This document shows, piece after piece, positions 1-12,666 of a stretch of DNA of 64,000 nt (its first letter is position 1; each line of letters opens with the position of its first letter). The notes beneath the pieces are model-generated. The model ran no database searches, was not told the DNA's origin, and was given only the letters and a program-made list of their open reading frames with translations. Source of the DNA: Daucus carota subsp. sativus (Eukaryota; Streptophyta; Magnoliopsida; Apiales; Apiaceae); NCBI RefSeq assembly GCF_001625215.2, contig NC_030387.2, positions 6,042,501 through 6,106,500 on the forward strand, read 5' to 3'. The position numbers were made by a program, and so were the translations under genes.

Positions 1-1331
1 TGTGTATGGATATCTTATCATAATAGATAAGATTCTCCACTTACAATTATCATTACATACTTTCACACTCATACAATTATTACATCATACTTTCACACAC
101 TTTTATTCTTATTTTACCAAGACACATTAATATTACATGCACACCCAGATATTATATTAATAATGACTTCATTCTTCTTCTCAGCTAAAACAATTTTATG
201 TAGCTGGTGTACCCTTCAATTGCATTTAGTGATGAGTGTTTGCTGTCTTCCTTACTATCTCCCTTACTTGTTAGTTTGTTTTGGCCTACTTTCCACTTTA
301 TTCTAATCAGCTTAAAAAACTCCTAGCTCTTATATTTGCCATCAATCATGTTTAAGTTTAGTGTTAGAAAAATGATGATCTGCAAAGTTTTTTTTTCTTT
401 TGGCGTAATACATTCCTTATGTTCTTCTCTTCTCCTTGGTCCCATTTTATCAATTAAATTTATTTAATCAAAGCAAACAGCTTAAACAACTCTTGGATGA
501 TGGCAATGAGTTAATCTGTTGGTGTTTGCCTGCATAGTCTAAAGTTTGAAAGGTCATCTGTGCTATTTTTTCTATGCATTTTTTTTTGTTTTTTTGTCAT
601 AAGGTCCAAACCGATTATGTATAGAGGCTTGTAAGCCTACTTAATTATTTGACGATTGCCGTTCTTGTAGTCCCTACCTTGAGCACTCCCACCCCTCCAG
701 TAACAGGTTTATATATGCCTGGCAAGATTTCATCATCTGGCAGAGTTGTTCCTATACACTGCTCTGTTCATCAAATTTATCACTCCTTAATCCTACCTTA
801 GTACCTCACGAAGAACCGAGGAGACAGCACACTGGTCTTTAATAGAAATAATAGGTTGTTCATAGAAGCTATTTGTTGGAGCCCCTTGTGTTAATTAATT
901 AAGTTGTCCAGTTTAATCTCTCTAACCGGTTATATAAATGCCTTAAGGACTGTCAAATTAAGTTACTCCAGTATCATCTATGGTAGCCTAAATGAAGCTC
1001 TGGTTGGCTTAATTACTATGCTAGCTGCAGCGTAATTGTCTAATGTGGCTTGTTGCAATGAAAAAACATAGTTTCTGTCGTTTGACAAGACAGACAAGAT
1101 ATTGTGTACTCCCATCTCTTCTTTTCAGATTGTTCAAGACAAAACCGTCATTTCTTTTTCAATTTGTGTTGAATTTTGCTGTTTTTGAAATTGGAGGAAG
1201 TTTTTTATATGTCAGATAAAAAAAGTGTTGAATTTTGTGGATGCATGTATTGATTTACTTGAATCTTTTTCATTCCTTACCTGAACTACTGTGAAGATGT
1301 GATGGATTGATCTCTAGTTTTCATTTGACAG
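1..1331 (+). other. Probable intron sequence upstream of a terminal exon
   Basis: This AT-rich stretch precedes the terminal exon at 1332 and is probably intron of the same gene. I found no exon I could defend. A stop-free plus-strand run around 660-798 is preceded by an AG that could act as acceptor, but it ends in its own stop and matches no family I know. Confidence 0.4.
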
Positions 1332-1400
1332 ACTGCAAGACCAGAATACAACCAGATTCTTGTTAAGAAGCCTGGAGCAGCTGAGTGGTGGAACTTTTAG
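1332..1400 (+). CDS. Last coding exon of an unidentified plus-strand gene
   Basis: A polypyrimidine-rich stretch and an ACAG acceptor at 1328-1331 are followed by 23 in-phase codons ending in TAG at 1398-1400. The 22-residue end contains PEYNQILVKK and finishes in AEWWNF, which looks like a conserved C-terminus, but I do not recognise the family. The rest of the gene lies left of the window or in exons I could not see. It is convergent with the minus-strand transporter gene that ends at 2558. Evidence rests on the splice signal, codon character and the abrupt change to AT-rich sequence after the stop. Confidence 0.5.
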   Translation, partial: TARPEYNQILVKKPGAAEWWNF

Positions 1401-2557
1401 GAAAGTATGAATATATAGTTCATCATATAGACATGTTATATTTTGTAATGATCTGGTTGGGCCTCTATGTTTTTCCCCTATAAATTATATTGCCAAGCCA
1501 TGTGCGGTTTATCTCAATAGTTTTTGTTAACCATATTTTCCTGCAAAAGTAAGATTAAGAATTGTGCTTAATCTGCATTATATGTTACTTGATATATTCT
1601 AGTGATAATTACTGGGTTTTTATCTAAACCAGAAATGTTATTTCCTTTCAGTGTGGTACTAATCATGGCCAAGCGAAACATGCTTGAAAATTCTAACGAG
1701 CAAGCCAGAACTATAAATAGAATGGAAAAGCGGTAACAGTTTTAATAACAGGACAGTACATTTTCCTTTCCACTTGATATTAGAGTATGGTATTAAGCCA
1801 TTGTTTGTGTTTCCTTTTCAAAGGTACGATAAATTACATCTTCTGCTCACTTTTCATTCTATTTTCTCGTATATAACTTTAAGACATGACGTACGGTCTG
1901 GGGCTGTTTACTTGAATAGGAAATAATGAACTATTTTACCACCCTTCTCAGCTGTTTAAACGGTATATAATAAAACATTTCAACTTTAGTCTGGTATTCA
2001 TTTTTACCAAGTTTTAGAACCAACATCTTTTACTTGCTTTTCGACCTCTCTTTTAGTCCAAAAAAAAAAAATCCTCTTTTAGCAGGGTCGCCCTTATTGG
2101 ATTTTTTTATGCCATTACCTTTTTGGAAAGAAAAGGTTCAACTGTCGGAGTATATTCTTCATGGCACTCTGTGAAGAGCAAACCCCTTGTCAAAACTAAA
2201 TAAAAATGATAATTATCAACAATAATGTACCAAAAAGACTTGAATAGCAGAACCTGATAAAAAAAATTACATCTTAGCAAAAAAAATCTATTATCTTGTG
2301 GTAGATAAAGAATATGACATCTTTCCGTTTAAGCAATGAAACGGGACTCATAAGTGTCCAGTACCCTACTTTCTGGCACATACACATACCAACGATGTCA
2401 CAGATTACTTCTGCTTTCCACATTAGCTACACTATAATACAAAATAAAAATTTGTATAGCAATGTCATTGCTTCTTCGTGCTTTTTCCAGTTAGAAGACA
2501 GATTAATAACATCAAAAAATATGGATAAGTACATATTTGCTAAGTTCAAATACTACG
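1401..2557. other. Convergent intergenic region with 3' UTRs
   Basis: This stretch lies between a plus-strand stop at 1400 and a minus-strand stop at 2558, so it should contain two 3' UTRs and their polyadenylation regions. It is AT-rich with long A and T runs. I see no gene, RNA or inverted-repeat element in it. Confidence 0.5.
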
Positions 2558-5500
2558 CTATAGGGGAGGATAGAAGTAGGATGTCAAGGAAAACCCGAGA
2601 AATAGCAAGCCCCCTACTGTTGCAACTGTGCGCTGAGAAATCTTGGATGCAAGCATACTACCTCCAACCACGGCCACTGATGTACAGATGGTGTGCCCCA
2701 AAGAAGCTCCAACAGCAACTCCAAGTGCATTTTTATGAGTAGCTAACTGTTATTCACAATATAATTAAATCTTACAATTCTGAGCAGCATTATATTAAGA
2801 GCAACTGAAAACTTACAAAAGATAAAAAAAATGGATCAGGACTGTAAGCCTTTAGATTGCTGAACCATCAAATTCAAAGCATTGTAAAACATTTGGTTTA
2901 CCATTAAGATACTTAATATAGCATTGAGATACCAATCTATATCATAATATAAAGATATCCAAGTGGATCTGTATCATATATTCATCTTCAATATGATTAT
3001 AAATCTAAGCCAAAAAAAAAAAAATCACTAGTAGGCACTCTATTTTTCCATCTTAAAGTTAAGACTCCATCAGATCAAACTTCTACCTCTATAATTAATA
3101 ATAATGATCCGCCTCGACCTTGCAAATCTAATTCATACTCCTTACCTGTTTCTATCAGGCAATCGGCCCAGCAGTAGTAAAGCATGGTTGTAACGACACC
3201 AAGTCACCACAGTATTGTTGGGATCACAGGTTCATCCGACAATTTGTCCCAAGTCAACAGGTCTTTGACAATGTATTATATAATTAACAAACACACCCAC
3301 TTATCTCATATTTAATATATAATAACAACATATACTGTCAGGAACTGATGAAAATTATTCAGTTACATCTTTCTGACATTAACATATAAATTTACAAATA
3401 CATTACATTCCTATAATTACCAGCTTAAATAATACAAATATATAATCAGCAATTAAAATATTAAAGTTTAGAATCTATAATCAATATATAAACAATTAAA
3501 CATATATAGGCTGGAAGTAGTTGGTCAATATGTTGTAGCATTAGCATAGACCATAAGGCGAAGAATATCATGGAGCCAGTAGCAACCACAAGGGGATCAC
3601 CTGAAGGAATAGATGGGTTCTGAACGAATGGAGACTTTCTGCCTCTTTAGCTTGTATAATATCAGGTTATTTACAAAAGGGAGGTCAGATCATTACCAAT
3701 TTACAAGAATCCAGCGTTTCACCAAGTAAAACATTTATTGTGCAATTGTCGATACCTCAGGTTGGGTAATTTCGGGGTTATGACTTGGGTCATATACTAG
3801 GCAAGTTGATGGACAACTTTTAACAAATTACAATCCAACAACAATGCCTTTCTAGCAGCCCTTTTTGTATCAAGAATTATTTGGTGAATGAAGACGGCTC
3901 ACCAATTCCTCAGTTGAGAACAGTTTCACCAATGTGATTATATAAGATACTAGATATTTCTTTTTAGAGATTCTGAGAAGCTAATATCTTACAGCAATTG
4001 TTGCAATCTGGCTACGATCCCCCCATTCAGCTAGAAATGTTAAAATGAATGACTGCAAAAAAAATTCATAATAATCATAAAGCAACAATTATTACAGTAT
4101 TTTAAGGCAGTGCCTTCAAAATTCTACTAGTCATAATTGCAATAGTTTATATTTTTTTACATGCATGCATACCATTTGTATAGAAATGATAATGAATTTT
4201 ACTACCAAGATGCTAATAATTATCCAGACAGAAGGAATCATTTTCTTATGCAACACAAAACAAACCTCCAAAAATATTGGTGTACAAAATCTAGAGAAGA
4301 AACGGCGGACTGTTGTTTTTCCTTGCCCAGCCTCAAGCTTTTCTTCTACCTGAAAAGATGAAAATAACCAATACTTTGAGTTAGGACTAATTTCGAAGGA
4401 ATACAAATTTAAAGAAAATACACCTAGAGTGCCATTAGACCGCTACTTATTCACAAAGGGGGTCCATCTAACACAAATAAGTAACAACAAAAATTACAGG
4501 TTTCCCTATTAAGTGTAGATACAAGAGATAGCAAAATTTACAATTTCATTACCTAACTTCTGTAATTTTAATTTACATTTAAAACTAAACTTCAGTATTT
4601 CAGCAATACCCTTAAAATCTAGATTGGGTGATTTGGCCCAATGATAGCCAGAGAGGAATTTTATTGCTAAACGATATAAAATATGATTGCACATTACAAA
4701 ACAATTATTAAGATAAAGTAAATATCATGACTTCAAGAAAAGGCAATGTGAATAAATAAGTTCAGATTATAAAAAGTCACTGCTGCAACTTAGCTTATTC
4801 TACTTCTAGAAACATCTTGTATTTGTAGCAGTTAAACACTACACAACTGACAGGTATATATCATAAAAAATTATGAAACCATGTCAAATATACCTAATCA
4901 ACCTCATGAACCTCAATATGCAGAATAGGTTTCAAAAGCAAAACAAAGGTTTAACATAATTATTACTGAAAAATATAGAGGTCAAATTTGAAAATGAAAA
5001 AACTTACTTCCTCCATTTCCTTTTTTGAGGATGCTTTTGAGTCGGTTGATCTCCACGCAATATAAAGTAGTCGCAAACCAAAGAAGGCATAAAGAACTGC
5101 AGTAATAAAATTGTGGAATGAAAACTATATCAAGAGTAAACTTTTATTTTTTATTGTGATTTGCAGATGAACATCTAGGCAACAAGAGAAATCATTTTAA
5201 GATCATGTTTGGCAAATCTTAATATAAATTACTTGTTACTCAAAATCATTTTGCTTGATTATGATATAAAAATAATTATCTTTCTATTATTGAGCATTTA
5301 GGGCCATCTTACCTTCAGTTCATATATAATACTTATATAGCATGGAGAGTATAATGAAAATAAGGCGAGGCAACGTAATGCATATTTGTTAGTTTTAACA
5401 TTATCCGGCGCATTACCCACATATTGGGTTCTCTACTTTTCTAACTTAACCTTAAGGAACCCCAAAAACCCTCTATGTGTATGGATGACATGCAATCATA

Positions 5501-8315
5501 AAGAAATGTTGATAATTGATATGCTTCAGCTTCAAACTTGGAAGGAAATGTTGATAAGCTTACAGGCATGATGTTACTGCTATGAAGATTCAAATCAGGA
5601 CAATAGTACAGTGAAAGAAAAAGATACAAGTCTCACTAGTAATTTTCTGTAGGCATTTTGAGATGCAGCAGAATCGTAGAGAAATTAAGGTCATCATAAT
5701 ATGGACAACAAGAAGAATAAAGAAAACAACTCTTATGATAAGAAACCCTTAAATTTCTAATCTTGTTTATTCTTTCAGTGGCTAGGACAAGAAACTTCTG
5801 AACAGGAGTGCCATCCTCTCTAGGGGGAAAGAACTTCTAAATGTTGCCCTTGTGACGCTGAAAATTTAACATTACAACATCATAATTTTACTTAAGATCT
5901 AGTACCAGGTGAGTCCCTTGCAGCTTCTCTTACTGGTGATAGGGTTTCCACACGATCTCTTGGTGTGGATTAATGATGTCTATGCAATGCACCCTAATAG
6001 TTACACACATGTAGACTTCTGTCTAGCATTAACAGATTTCTATCCTACTTCATGAGTTGTCTAACTTAACTTGTTGCTTGGCTACATATATAAGAAAATG
6101 AAAAATAGTATGTCCCATAGTGAAGTATACTAAACAAATATGAGCACTAGCCTTGTTATAAAAGTTAATACATGCCTGTTGCAGCACTGTTTGTGTGCTT
6201 CCGTGATATCAAGTTGGGGACAATTCTGCCAAGCCCGGTTGAGAGTATCTATTTCATGCAAATATGATATGTAATTTAAAAACCCATATTTATGGCCTGC
6301 TAAATCATTATAAAGTAATCACAACAATATCATATGAATAAATAAAAAATCCAATAACTTTCCCTACCGTCATCACATACAAGGCACTTAAAGCACCCGA
6401 CAAAACAATTGACTTTGGATGACGCATAGCCATAAGCGCTGCAATTATGAACGTCTCATCTCCAATCTACAAGTAAATCAAACCAAAATCTCAAATTAGA
6501 CCCCGATATATCAATAATAATTGAACACCACATATCGACATTGTTTAAATGCGCCACTAAAATCCAGTCAAAATCTTTATGTACTTCAAAAAACCAGCTG
6601 CATTCCCATTGATGTATAAAAGAATTAATATGTAAGATATATGTATGGTAAGCTAGTTCTTACTACTAACAGATTGCTACTTTGCTAGTTGGCATAAGAA
6701 GAGTAACAAGTTCATCCATATAAGTATATGATAATAATCAAAATGTAAAAAGAAATAACAAATGTTTCGCAATTGCAATTGCCGGAAAAAAAATAATCAT
6801 GCAGTTTGCGCTATATTGGAATTAAGCTCACATTTCAATTTTCTAGCATATACTATACAAAGATGTGTATTTTTCAACAATTATGCATGTCGTGGTGTCC
6901 TAGCCTGGATATTATTTGAGATTTTATTAGCATGACGTTGCTTTAATTACAAGAATTAGTATATAACACAACTACGTGTATTCATGTTAACAATTTATGC
7001 ATGTTGTATGTCCCTGCTTGGTTCCATTTTTAAGATTTCATGAGCTTCATATCATGCAGAAATCTCTCAAAATTTGCTTTAATTACAAGAACTAGCATAC
7101 TTTTTTAAATTGCAAGTTGGGGGAAAGAAATTAGTCACAGAAGCTAAACAACTTAATTTAGGACTTCAGCCAACATTTTAAGTTAGGACGGAAAACAATT
7201 TGTAGTATAAATGCCGAGAATCAGATATAACATATAGTCCATTACGCAAAAAATAATTTTCAATCCACCAAAATTCAATAGTCCAAGAACTAGCACAAAC
7301 CTCACTGACAAGTATCATTGACAAGCTTGCAAAGAATGCATCGAATACACCAAGACCCGTATCCAAGTTGAGATCAGTAACAATTGATTCAAGATCAGTT
7401 GTGCCCCTTTTGGTATTACCTCCATTATTTAGAACAATCTGTCCAGAATATTTTACACAAAACATCAGTTCAATTCATGAGATTTGCCGTAGATCTACTA
7501 AAGATAACCATGTAAAGCCCATATTAGTTAACAAACTTGTGTGAATAAACATTCTTTTTTGACGAGATTTGGCAGAAATAACCAAACGGTTATACATTTT
7601 CCCTAATAAGTATAAGTGTATATAGTGATTAAAAACAGCAGTCTTAGTCATGAACGAGTGAATCCCAAAAACCATATTTCTTTAACCTTTTACAAAGGGT
7701 AATATGTTTGAAAGAAACACATCTTCTGTAATGACTAGGCTTGACATTTATTATTGAGCATCCTCGAGGGTTGGGTGGAGAGCAAATGAAAAAAGACCAC
7801 CAGTAGAAGTCGGAAGCAGTTGGCCTAATGGGCTACCTTTCAATTTCTTCCACATTAATTTTTCGCAAAGGGTGCAGCTAGGTAATTTGGGTAAAATTAA
7901 GAGTTGGGTTAAAATAAATTACAACTTATAACTCTAGCTTTAAATTAAGCTCATAACTAGCAGCCTCAATAATCCCAGAAAACGCATTCGATACAAGAAA
8001 TTAAGATTGACATAGTAAAGTCCTCAAGTGTGTGTTGACTTACTTTGCTTCTCCTGTCAAGCACTTTCTCCTTAACAGAAGCCCAACCCAGATCTTTCAC
8101 AGAAGCATTCGAATCATCCTCCTGATCCAATACAACAACAGATCCCAATTATACGCATACATTATGTTCTAAATTTTCACAAAAACATTAAATAATAATT
8201 ATTATTCTTATTGTAATAATTGAAAGAGTACCTGAGCAAGAACACAAGTGATACCCAGAGAAATGAAGAAGAAACAGAGGAGGATCTTGTTGGGGTTCGA
8301 ATACTCCAACCCCAT
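2558..8315 (-). CDS. PML3: GDT1-like/PML3-type Golgi cation transporter (UPF0016)
   Basis: Nine exons join in frame to 297 residues: 8315-8232, 8121-8044, 7438-7301, 6466-6368, 6248-6176, 5096-5008, 4349-4266, 4052-3993 and 2746-2558. The protein starts with a hydrophobic signal-like segment (residues 8-27). It then has the two copies of the E-x-G-D signature that define UPF0016: SEIGDETF (about residue 99) and AEWGDRSQ (about residue 222), each in a cluster of membrane helices. A charged loop (DSKASSKKEMEE) separates the halves. Family members exchange Mn2+ or Ca2+ for H+. Length and the N-terminal extension match Arabidopsis GDT1-like protein 3 (PML3), a Golgi Mn transporter, rather than the shorter PML4/PML5. 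The start is the first ATG before the signal segment. Intron 5 begins with GC instead of GT. Confident in family, less so in the exact orthologue. Confidence 0.93.
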
Positions 8316-8636
8316 GATCACACACACTTACAAATGGATGGATGTAAGTATGTAAAATAAAACACGAAGCAAGGAGAGATCTACACAGAGGCAGAGGCGG
8401 GTAATGCAATCACATAATCGAGATTCAGATCTATGGGGAATTGGGAATGGGGGTCTCGTCAAATATCGATTAAACTAGAAAAAAAAATGCATACAAGGGA
8501 GAGCTTTAGGAGGAGGGCTTCACGGGTAATTTGAGTACGCTTACCGTCTCAGCGAAATAGGGAGGAAATTCACCAATAATAATGATAATATTGCTAAAAA
8601 AATAATAATATATTTTAACTAGCTTAGAGCATCTCC
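8316..8636 (-). promoter_or_regulatory. 5' UTR and proximal promoter of the GDT1-like gene
   Basis: This stretch lies upstream of the ATG at 8315 (minus strand), ahead of a miniature transposon at 8637. It must contain the 5' UTR and core promoter, but I see no motif strong enough to mark a transcription start. Confidence 0.4.
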
Positions 8637-9757
8637 AAGAGAGATAGCTATAACTGTTAGCTAAAAGTGTAAATATAAATGATTAGGTAAAAATTTGCTG
8701 AACCTGTAAGCTTTTTGCCCAGCGGTGTTAGCTATAATGGTTAACTGTATTTTAAAATTTTGTTATGTTTGTTATTTTCACATTCTAATAATTATATTTT
8801 TAAATAATAATTACTTATTGTGAATAAGTTTCTTGAATGACTTTCTTATAAATACAGTTAAATAAATATTTTATATAAATATTATAAATAAATTATTTTC
8901 TGAATTTATTCTAATTAATTGAAATGATATTATCATTTAAAAATCTATTATTTGACTATTTTCATATTTTAATAGCTAAATTTCACATAGTAGTTATGTA
9001 TTGTAAATAAAATTAATAAATAAATTATTTTCTGAATTTAATCAAGTGAAGCTTTTCTACAAGAATATATGTTATTTAATTAATTAAAATTTTATTTTAA
9101 TTTTATAAATTTAAAAATTAGGTACCAACAAGTGTGTACACGTGGTGTAAATTTTACGCTAATTTTTTTATACAAATATATATTTAATTATGATAATTAA
9201 AATAATATTATATGACCGACTTATATGTTTTCACTTTTTATTCTTGTTTTGAAATAAACTTTTTTATTTTTTAGATAAGTTAACATATAAAATTAATTTC
9301 ATATAAAAAATACATTTTCATATAGCTCAAAATTGATGTAAATTTTAAAAATGAGAAATATATATTGTATCTAAATATATATATATATATATATATATAA
9401 TATTTTTCTTATAACTTCAAAAAGTTATAATTATATTAATTTTATTAACTTAATAACTAAATTTATTAAAATACACATTTAAATTTAAAATAAAATTTAA
9501 ATATAAAACTAAACTAGTAATATACTTAATATAATTATTAAATATAAGAATTTATGTATAAGTTTGTGAGGAAGCTGACGTGGATGTAATATAGATGACG
9601 CCCCTTCATTCAGCAAATGTAGAGTACTTATTTTGCGGTAGGTAAAAAAAATACCTAACGGATGAGCCCGTTGGAGTGGCCCATTTTTGGAGTTATTAGG
9701 TATACAACATGCCAGCTAGATAATATAGCTAACAGATGCACAGGGTTGGAGATGCTC
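8637..9757. mobile_element. PIF/Harbinger-like non-autonomous element with TTA target duplication
   Basis: The left end reads GAGCATCTCCAA and the right end is its reverse complement (TTGGAGATGCTC). The element is flanked by TTA at 8634-8636 and 9758-9760, fitting the 3-bp TWA target site of PIF/Harbinger transposons. The 1121 bp interior is very AT-rich, with no ORF and an (AT)n run near 9375-9399. It sits just upstream of the GDT1-like gene and could alter its promoter. Superfamily is inferred from target site size and sequence. Confidence 0.8.
9375..9399. repeat. (TA)n microsatellite
   Basis: A run of alternating T and A inside the Harbinger-like element at 8637-9757. Confidence 0.9.
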
Positions 9758-9760
9758 TTA

Positions 9761-12357
9761 TAGGTTATATAGCAAGTGCAATGCAGGAGATCTTTTTAAT
9801 TATTTTATAAAATTTCATTCTTAATATATTTAAAATGATGAAAAAGTTATATATCAATAATAAATCATAATTTTAAATTAAATAAAAAAAATCATGTATT
9901 ATTTTCGAAGGTAGAACTATTTGTGCACTACTAACCTCTTGCCTGGTGCTTTTGGTTATATCTTAATTTTGATCTTTGTCTTGGTGCTTATTTAGTAGTA
10001 TTGTTATGTTATATTGTTGGTGAAATCATGTATTCCGATCAGTTTTTTGTTAATCTTTTATGTATTTTTAAAACATTTTTCATGAAATTGTATGCTCGTT
10101 TTTTGTCCCTCTGATATATTCATATTTTGAGGTTAACAAAATTTTACAAAATAATTTTTACAAAGATGAGAGCAGAAATTAGTGAGCCTAAAGTGGAGTG
10201 ATTTGTGTTCAAGATCTTGGTCAATTATATATTTGAAAGATTTTGGTGTTGTCTCGAATATCGAAGATTCCGCTATGTATAATATTTTTAGTTAATTTGT
10301 ATTTGTATGGTAGAATTTTGTATGTAATATCAACTTCTATTATAATTTCCTGTCTTTCTCTTAATTTTTTGTTGATATGTATCAGTGTAGTAGGGTTTTA
10401 TATATGTGACATGAACTTCTATTAGATTATATTTATATATGTATTCTATATTAGGATTATGATATCTAATGTGATTTATTTATCTTTCTAAAAATTTATA
10501 TGGTTCTAGAATTAAAATTTGTCAACATAATTTGTTTTGAATTAAAAAAAAGAATCATAAACATACGGCATAATTTGTTTTGGATTAAGAAATTTTTTTG
10601 GGTTTGTTGCTCACATAAACTCGGCTTGTTAATTTTAATGTTGTATATAATAGTATTTTTGTTTAGTATGTTGTTTGGGAAAATATATTAAATAAAAATA
10701 ATTTTATGACGGTGCGACTTATATGCTTCTACAATTAAAACTAATAGGAAATATTTATTTTTGCATTAAAAAAAATCATAAACATGTGAAAGGTAAAATT
10801 TGTTTTGAAATAAGAAAAGGAATCATAAATATGCAAGTAGATATGAGTTGCCTTACAGAATTGAACATAATTTTATTAAAATCTGACGATACTTATTTGT
10901 TCAGTATACAATGAACATAATTTTATTTTTAATTTTTTTGTCGGGATATACAATGAACATAATTGAACACGTGATTCTAATCTTTTTATCTTCAACGGTT
11001 AAGTGGACACTTAAGCAAAATTTTAAATGAATCATTAAGTGGATTAATAACAATATAAGGTGTTCCTCTTAGAACCTTTTAGTATTAATAAGAGGCTGCA
11101 GGAGAACTGAACATGTAAAAAGTGTCGTGTTAATTTATTATATTTTTAAAAAGAATTTGAACACACACAACGATACAAAAAACATGTACTTAGATTTAGA
11201 TCCTAAAAATCTATTTAAAATTTAAGATTCTGTCGTAAAGCGTTCTGTGATTCTATTTTAAGGATGGATTCTCTTTTGAGCTCGATCTAATTATATAATA
11301 TTTAAATATTTAGGCATAACATTATAATATCTAAAATCAAGATTATTTAGTACGGAGTAATAAGATTTTAAACTTTTAATATTCTTGATAAAATATTTGT
11401 TTAAATTATTTTAATATAATTATAATCATATTATAAAAAAATTAATATTGTAAAATTAAAAATCAACATGTCAATTTTTTTCAACCACTCATTTTTTCTT
11501 CTAATGAATGCTTAATTTTCAAAATTTCTTAAACACCCGTTTAGTACAAAATTCAAGCACTTTAGACATCAATTCCATCTATCACTTAATGCGCTTTTTA
11601 GAACCCATGGTGTAGCACAGCTAAATGCGCAAGGGGGTCGATCACAATGTTCAAATGGCAGAAATCTGTATGGACTAGAAACAGATAAATGGCTTTAATC
11701 AAGATACTCAGGGATTTGAGCAGAGACATAGTTAGGGTTAGACTGTTAGGGTTCACAAAGTGATTAAAAGAGAAAGGATTCACCAATGTATTTCAACATA
11801 GTTTTCGTCCTTAGCCACAACATAACACTCTGGTAAATCAAGAACCTAACTCTATCTGCACTAACATTCATATAGAATTGAACTAATAGCATCCTGTTTC
11901 TCAGTTGGAAAACTACTTCAGATGATAACAAGGGAATTAATCTTAAAAGATTGTCAAATGGCTACGCATCGACTCAAACATATTTGACAAGTTTTAATTC
12001 GGAAGATACAACAATAAACTAACAATCACGAATCTCATACATATACATCAGCAATAATCCTCCAAAAGAAAAACAGAACATGCCAGCTACATTTAAACGC
12101 GCAAATATTACAGACACGACAAGACGACAACTGTACCAAAACATGAAGATGTTATTGTATTTCTAATCTCCTCAACAATCACACAAGTAGATCACCATAA
12201 CAAGGGCACGAAGAGGTACAATCTTGCAAAGGAGTACCCGTAATTCTATACATATGATCCAAATCCAATAAAAGATGAGCAGATCAACAAAAAGGGTTAG
12301 TACAATCTACACGGATCACAAGAGTCAACTCATGACAATTCTAAAAAAGAATACACA
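9761..12357. other. AT-rich intergenic region
   Basis: There is no recognisable gene here. Two diverged direct repeats start near 10500 and 10725, sharing TTCTA-AATTAAAA and AAATCATAAACAT words about 225 bp apart. The part from about 11600 to 12357 is less AT-rich and probably includes the 3' UTR of the small minus-strand gene at 12358-12666. Confidence 0.4.
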
Positions 12358-12666
12358 TCAATCTGAGTACTGAGGATCATTGCGATAGAAGCGGCGTCTA
12401 AAATGAACAGAATCAGAATCAGAATCAGAAGAAGACGAATCAGAACGGTTATAAGAATGATACAAATAATAAGAATCAGGAGAAGAGGGAACACAAAAGA
12501 AGGACCAAAAGCAAAGAGCAAAACGACCAAGCTGCTCAAGAGGAAAGCACAAGACAAGATCCAGTAAATGTTGATTGTTGATTGTTTCAGGCAAACAAGC
12601 TAAGTATTGCCACGCATCAGCGGATGCTTTGGCCACTGAGACTACTAATTTTGTGTTAAATACCAT
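12358..12666 (-). CDS. Small conserved-looking unknown protein, 102 aa
   Basis: An uninterrupted minus-strand reading frame of 102 codons with a natural ATG. The N-terminal two thirds look like an ordered plant protein: residues 1-30 are mixed helix (KASADAWQYLACLPET), and residues 34-60 are rich in leucine and cysteine (LLDLVLCFPLEQLGRFALC). The tail is a low-complexity Ser/Asp/Tyr segment, then an Arg/Phe-rich end. I see no signal peptide and no domain I can name. My impression is that similar short intronless proteins occur in other dicots, but I could not check this. The overlapping 75-codon frame (12330-12557) is the antisense-like shadow of the SD repeats. Confidence 0.6.
   Translation of the reverse strand: MVFNTKLVVSVAKASADAWQYLACLPETINNQHLLDLVLCFPLEQLGRFALCFWSFFCVPSSPDSYYLYHSYNRSDSSSSDSDSDSVHFRRRFYRNDPQYSD

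Noticed and set aside
660..798. Plus-strand run reading PTLSTPTPPVTGLYMPGK that looked like an exon
   Set aside because: It ends in its own stop, has no partner exon that keeps a frame, and matches no family I know; probably intronic chance.
2314..2742. 142-codon plus-strand frame
   Set aside because: It overlaps the last exon of the minus-strand GDT1-like gene, whose protein match is unambiguous.
8188..8409. 73-codon minus-strand frame with a hydrophobic N-terminus
   Set aside because: Wrong frame over exon 1 of the GDT1-like gene.
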